DNA of 64,000 nt, taken from Phycisphaerae bacterium (GTDB lineage Bacteria > Planctomycetota > Phycisphaerae > JAJVII01). The translations under genes and the position numbers were made by a program. A model generated the notes under the pieces. The model was not told the origin of the DNA, ran no database searches, and was given only the letters and a program-made list of their open reading frames with translations. Positions 60,592-64,000 of the stretch are shown here, piece after piece. Location: positions 86,444 to 150,443 of the forward strand of contig JAJVII010000021.1 in the NCBI GenBank assembly GCA_022072085.1, read 5' to 3'. The number at the start of each line of letters is the position of its first letter. The stretch's first letter is position 1.

Positions 60592-62592
60592 ATGCCGCAC
60601 CCCGCGCGAATCATCGCGGTCTGTCTGATGCTGGCCGGTCCCGCCCTGGCCGACGTGCCGGCCCTCCGCGTCGTCTGCGACGACAGTGGCGCGGTCCACG
60701 GCGTGTCGTCAGCCGGCGAGAAGCTGGATCTCGCGGTCCGCATCGTCGTTCCTCTCAAGGGTTGGCATCGCATGTGCCGGCTGGAGGAGGCGACCGGCGT
60801 GAAGGCGACGACGGCTGACGGCGCCCGGCAATGGGCCGGCAAGCTGCCCGTCGCCGACGGCGCCTACCCCTACGTGCTGACGCTGGCCGAAGCCGCCGGC
60901 GGGTTCACGATGGACGTGGACCTGACGGCCGATTCCGACACCGCGGTCGAAGGCGTCTACGTCTGGGTCTACCTGCCGGTGGACGCGTTCGCGGGCGGCC
61001 GCGCAACGCCCACCGCCGACCCACCTGCCAAGTCCACGCCCCTGCCCCGGACGCTGCCCAGGGAGTATCACTTCCTCAACGCGCGGGCGACGGGCCTCGA
61101 GGTCGAGGCGCCCGACGACAAGACCGCCGTCGGGATCGACTGGGGCAGGCCGATCGACTTCTCGCTCCAGGACGAGCGGCAGTGGAACGGGCAGAGCTTC
61201 GGCCTGCTGATTCCGATCTGCGCGGGTCAGCCGCCCCGCGGCCGGCACGTGACGGCGAAGCTGAAGTTCACCGTCCGCCTGACGCCGGACACTTCGCCGG
61301 CGCACCTTACGATCGGCGCGGACAAGGGCGTCTGGGCCTTCGGCGGGGTCGGCGGCGACTTCTGCTTCGGCACGGCCTCGCCCGTGACCGGCCACAACCT
61401 GGCCAACCTCCGCGTCGCGTGGGGCCGCTGCGAGATGAACCTGGCCGACTGGGAGCCCGTCAACGACAACGACGACCCGGCGACGACGGACTTGGCGTAC
61501 TTCCAGAAGCGCGACCGCCCGGGCAGCCCGGTGCGCGAGGATTTCGAGATGGCGACCGAACTGACCCGACGGAAGATTCCGTTCGTCATCTCGACGTGGT
61601 GGGTCCCGCCGTGGATGAGCGACCGCCCCGACGACGCCGATCGCCAGGCGCAGCGGCATATCCCGCGCGAGAAGTGGGACGAGATGGCTGAGTCCGTCGT
61701 CGCCTACCTGCTGCACCTGAAGAAGAACTACCGCGCCGAGCCGCTGGCGTACAGCTTCAACGAGTCCAACCTCGGCGTGCGCGTGAAGATGAGCGGCCAG
61801 GAGCACCGCGACCTGATCAAGCTCCTCGGGCCGCGGCTGGAGAAGGCCGGGCTCGCGACCCGCATGATGCTGGGCGACACCAGCCCCGCCGACACGCTGG
61901 ACTTCGTCCGCCCGTCGGCGGCGGACCCCGAGGCGATGAAGTACGTGTCAGCCGTCGCGTTCCACTGCTGGGGTGGCGCAACGCCGAAGACCTATGCCGC
62001 GTGGGCTGATCTGGCAGGCCGATTCAAGCTGCCGCTGCTGGTCACCGAGTTGGGCGTGGACGCGAACTTCCGGATCAGGCCCTGGTCGCTGCCGGGCTAC
62101 TGGCTGCGCGAAGCCGAGATGTATCAGCAGGTGCTGCTCTACGCCCGGCCGGCCGGGACCATGCAATGGGAGTTCACCAGCGACTACGGCTTCGTCGACG
62201 CCGCCAGGGCCGCCGACGGCGTGAAGCTGACGCCGACGACACGGTTCTACGTAGTCAAGCACTTCGCCGACCTCACGCCGCCGGACGCCCAGGCGATGGC
62301 CTCCGACTCCGACCACCGCCGCGTTCTTCTGACGGCGTTTTTCACCGACCGCTGGGAGCATGCCCGCGTCTACACGTTTCACGTCACCAACACCGGCAGC
62401 GCCCGCAAGGCGACGATCTCGGGCGTGCCGAAACGCCTGGAGGGCGTCGCGCTTCTCGCCGTGCTGACGACTGAGGCCGAGCACTTCAGGAAGCTCCCGC
62501 CGGTGACCGTGAAGGAGGGGAAGATCGAACTGGATCTGCCTGCCGAGTGCCTGCTGACGCTGATGAATGCGCCGGGCGCAAACGATCATTGA
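60592..62592 (+). CDS. secreted GH30-like glycoside hydrolase
   Basis: A 666-residue exported enzyme with a short signal peptide (ending PALA). Residues about 20-240 form a beta-rich N-terminal module. A clan-A TIM barrel (about 250-545) follows with FVISTWWVPPWMSD, the acid/base candidate Glu391 in YSFNESNLG and the nucleophile candidate Glu486 in LLVTELGVD, then WEFTSDYGFVDAA. A beta-sandwich C-terminal module (about 550-666) closes it, as in GH30 enzymes. The polysaccharide substrate is unknown. Confidence 0.75.
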   Translation: MPHPARIIAVCLMLAGPALADVPALRVVCDDSGAVHGVSSAGEKLDLAVRIVVPLKGWHRMCRLEEATGVKATTADGARQWAGKLPVADGAYPYVLTLAEAAGGFTMDVDLTADSDTAVEGVYVWVYLPVDAFAGGRATPTADPPAKSTPLPRTLPREYHFLNARATGLEVEAPDDKTAVGIDWGRPIDFSLQDERQWNGQSFGLLIPICAGQPPRGRHVTAKLKFTVRLTPDTSPAHLTIGADKGVWAFGGVGGDFCFGTASPVTGHNLANLRVAWGRCEMNLADWEPVNDNDDPATTDLAYFQKRDRPGSPVREDFEMATELTRRKIPFVISTWWVPPWMSDRPDDADRQAQRHIPREKWDEMAESVVAYLLHLKKNYRAEPLAYSFNESNLGVRVKMSGQEHRDLIKLLGPRLEKAGLATRMMLGDTSPADTLDFVRPSAADPEAMKYVSAVAFHCWGGATPKTYAAWADLAGRFKLPLLVTELGVDANFRIRPWSLPGYWLREAEMYQQVLLYARPAGTMQWEFTSDYGFVDAARAADGVKLTPTTRFYVVKHFADLTPPDAQAMASDSDHRRVLLTAFFTDRWEHARVYTFHVTNTGSARKATISGVPKRLEGVALLAVLTTEAEHFRKLPPVTVKEGKIELDLPAECLLTLMNAPGANDH

Positions 62593-62653
62593 GTGTCGAG
62601 GCGTCGAGACGCAGAAGCGACTCTGCGGCGATTGCCGTTCTTCCCTGCATAGG

Positions 62654-63484
62654 TCAGCGGCCGGGCGCGATGCCCATCCGCACGCGGTAGGTGAAGGCCC
62701 ACGGCTCGGGGGTGCCGCCGAATAGCTCGCCGGCCAGCGCGATCAGCCGCGTGATGCCGACTTCTTCCTCGCTGACGCCGCTGCGCAGCAGCACGTTGAC
62801 GCCACTGTAGCTCTGGACCATCGCCCGCAGGCGGGCCGCGTCGCCAGGTTCGACATGGTCGAGGCAGAACTCCACGACGTGGACGAAGCAGCCGCTCTCG
62901 CGCATGCGCGTCAGGTGCAGGTTCTTGTCCGCGCGCCCGCCCAGCGGGGCCAGGCCGCGCTCGGTCTCGATGGCGTGCGTCCGCGCCAGCAGGTCGGCCC
63001 AGGCCGCGTCCAGCCGCCAATGCCCGGTCGAAGGCGGCCAGTCGTGGTCGTAGGCGGCAAAGACCCCGCCGGCCCGCAGGATTCGGGCCGCCTCGGCGAA
63101 CGTCTCGGCCGCCTCCATCCAGTGCAGTGCCTGCGAGCAGGTGACGACGTCGGCGCAATTGTCGGCCAGGTTCGTCCGGTGTGAGATGCCGTCGCGATAT
63201 TCCACGTTGGCCGCGTCGGTCGCAGCGGCGGCCTGGCGGCGCATCCCTTCGCTGGGCTCGATGCCGATGACGCGGTCGGCGAGGGAGGACCATATCCGCG
63301 TCGACAGGCCCGTGCCGCAGCCGAGATCGACGACCAGCCCCGGCCTGCCGCCCGCGTAGCGCGAGAGCCGCTCCAACAGCCGCTCCGGCGGCGTCGGGCG
63401 GGCGCGGTCGTAAACGTCGGCCAATCGATCAAAGCGCGTGCGGTTGGTCAGCGGCGGGCCATCGGGGTTCAGCTCGGTAGTCAT
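62654..63484 (-). CDS. class I SAM-dependent methyltransferase
   Basis: A 276-residue cytoplasmic methyltransferase of the UbiE/Methyltransf_11 type. RFDRLADVYDRARPTPP is the usual N-terminal cap. SAM motif I is VVDLGCGTGLSTR, motif II VIGIEPSEGMRRQA, then CADVVTCSQALHWM and LRAGGVFAAYDHDWPP. The substrate is not indicated by neighbours. It converges with the GH30-like gene, leaving a 61-base gap with a small CGCAGA/TCTGCG hairpin. Confidence 0.85.
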   Translation of the reverse strand: MTTELNPDGPPLTNRTRFDRLADVYDRARPTPPERLLERLSRYAGGRPGLVVDLGCGTGLSTRIWSSLADRVIGIEPSEGMRRQAAAATDAANVEYRDGISHRTNLADNCADVVTCSQALHWMEAAETFAEAARILRAGGVFAAYDHDWPPSTGHWRLDAAWADLLARTHAIETERGLAPLGGRADKNLHLTRMRESGCFVHVVEFCLDHVEPGDAARLRAMVQSYSGVNVLLRSGVSEEEVGITRLIALAGELFGGTPEPWAFTYRVRMGIAPGR

Positions 63485-63567
63485 GGTCGCCTATTGTAGG
63501 AGGCTGGCCGACGAAGGGGAACCGACCGGGCTTTTCCCCCGGGCTGCGCGCGGTTACCATCGTCGGC

Positions 63568-63918
63568 ATGAGACGAATCGCACTGCTGCTGGCGTTGCTG
63601 GCCTGTCCGGTCGCGGCCCGGGCTGCCGAGCCCCGGCTGCTGGACGTGGACGTTTCGCGGGTCGCGGTCCGCGGGGTCGAGTCGATCCGCGTCGTGCCGC
63701 GCGGCGGCGGGCAGCCGCTGGTCGAGCCCAACGGCCAAACGCTGTTCGGCGAATCGCCCTGCAAGGTCGAGTGGAAGATGACGCCCGCGCCCGGCGGGTT
63801 CGACATCGCCTTCACGCTGACCAACCCGACCGACAAGCCGGCCAAGCGGCTGGGCTTCATGCTGCGCGGCATCCAACTAAGTAGAGACGCAGAAAGAATC
63901 ACGCAGCCTTGTGAGTAA
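63568..63918 (+). CDS. secreted beta-sandwich protein, reading frame apparently truncated
   Basis: A 116-residue frame with a signal peptide (ending AARA) and a beta-sandwich start: LLDVDVSRVAVRGVESIRVVP, EWKMTPAPGGFDIAFTLTNP and KRLGFMLRG. After codon about 103 (position 63,878) the sequence loses its GC-rich codon pattern (ATCCAACTAAGTAGAGACGC) and reaches a stop at 63918, so the C-terminus looks foreign or frame-broken. It could be a gene interrupted by an insertion, or a contig-edge artefact. A TACCAT box ends 7 bases before the ATG. Confidence 0.5.
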   Translation: MRRIALLLALLACPVAARAAEPRLLDVDVSRVAVRGVESIRVVPRGGGQPLVEPNGQTLFGESPCKVEWKMTPAPGGFDIAFTLTNPTDKPAKRLGFMLRGIQLSRDAERITQPCE

Positions 63919-64000
63919 CGTCATCATGGTCGAAGATGAATCCCATTTTGTTTCGCCGACCGTTGATGCAGCCGACACCTCGACGGAAGGCGGCTATCAA
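63899..64000 (-). CDS. possible 3' end of an unidentified frame, partial
   Basis: On the minus strand an open frame enters from the right edge and ends in TGA at 63899-63901 (34 codons; ...NKMGFIFDHDDVTHKAA). It lies exactly in the lower-GC segment following the break in the secreted protein. Too short to identify; it could be the tail of a mobile-element gene. Confidence 0.25.
   Translation of the reverse strand: MIAAFRRGVGCINGRRNKMGFIFDHDDVTHKAA

Noticed and set aside
1..64000. tRNA or rRNA genes
   Set aside because: No cloverleaf with a GGTTCGAATCC-type T-arm and CCA-ready acceptor stem, and no conserved rRNA stretches were noticed on reading; a covariance-model search was not possible.

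Overview
The window is high-GC bacterial DNA, densely coded on both strands. No phage, plasmid or CRISPR locus, rRNA gene or tRNA gene was seen. The gene content suggests a Planctomycetota bacterium, probably a Phycisphaerae-like lineage and possibly from a metagenome. The reasons are a PEP-CTERM protein, many secreted or lipoprotein genes of unknown role, a eukaryotic-type Ser/Thr kinase, paired von Willebrand A proteins with an N-terminal LKDGR motif, URO-D-like and heparinase-type genes, an anaerobic-style Rnf/Etf set, and abundant short-period intergenic repeats. The taxonomic call is inference; no marker gene settles it.

Layout. 1-9,130: partial alpha/beta hydrolase, C-terminal-processing protease, GH20-like protein, OFA-type MFS transporter, beta-helix lipoprotein, Ser/Thr kinase and M42 peptidase. 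9,290-22,700: MurD, a pectinesterase-like/TPR secreted protein, three paralogous alpha/beta-hydrolase-like proteins, two VWA proteins, two small conserved-looking proteins, a lipoprotein and a guanine-deaminase-like enzyme. 22,700-34,700: secreted carbohydrate-type genes (DUF4091-like protein, URO-D-like protein, PEP-CTERM protein, SMP-30 lactonase, a two-lipoprotein plus heparinase operon), a TSUP permease, a YddG-like exporter and an SdiA-regulated-type propeller. 34,700-38,730: repeat-rich spacer with an Rhs remnant, then a HEAT plus beta-propeller protein.

38,731-45,891: a complete rnfCDGEAB cluster (ion-translocating ferredoxin:NAD oxidoreductase) preceded by a small Cys-motif membrane protein and a CRP/FNR-like palindrome, facing apbE, which makes the covalent flavins of RnfD and RnfG. 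apbE is the last gene of a minus-strand operon with three molybdate-type substrate-binding lipoproteins, one permease and one ATPase. 51,339-55,233: etfB, etfA and a long acyl-CoA dehydrogenase. Together Rnf, Etf, the dehydrogenase and ApbE can link acyl-CoA or other flavin-dependent oxidation to ferredoxin, NADH and a membrane ion gradient. 55,327-64,000: FKBP isomerase, NAD-type isocitrate dehydrogenase, propeller, small lipoproteins, a GH30-like glycosidase, a methyltransferase and a secreted protein whose reading frame appears broken at the right edge.

The most striking non-coding signal is a recurring class of intergenic elements. They are tandem repeats of period 7, 9 or 10 bp, usually built as two complementary arms 50-200 bp apart, so each spacer can fold into a long hairpin. 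They sit between genes of the same operon, including four junctions in the rnf-apbE region, the ABC permease/ATPase junction and both etf junctions. I know of no established function for them.
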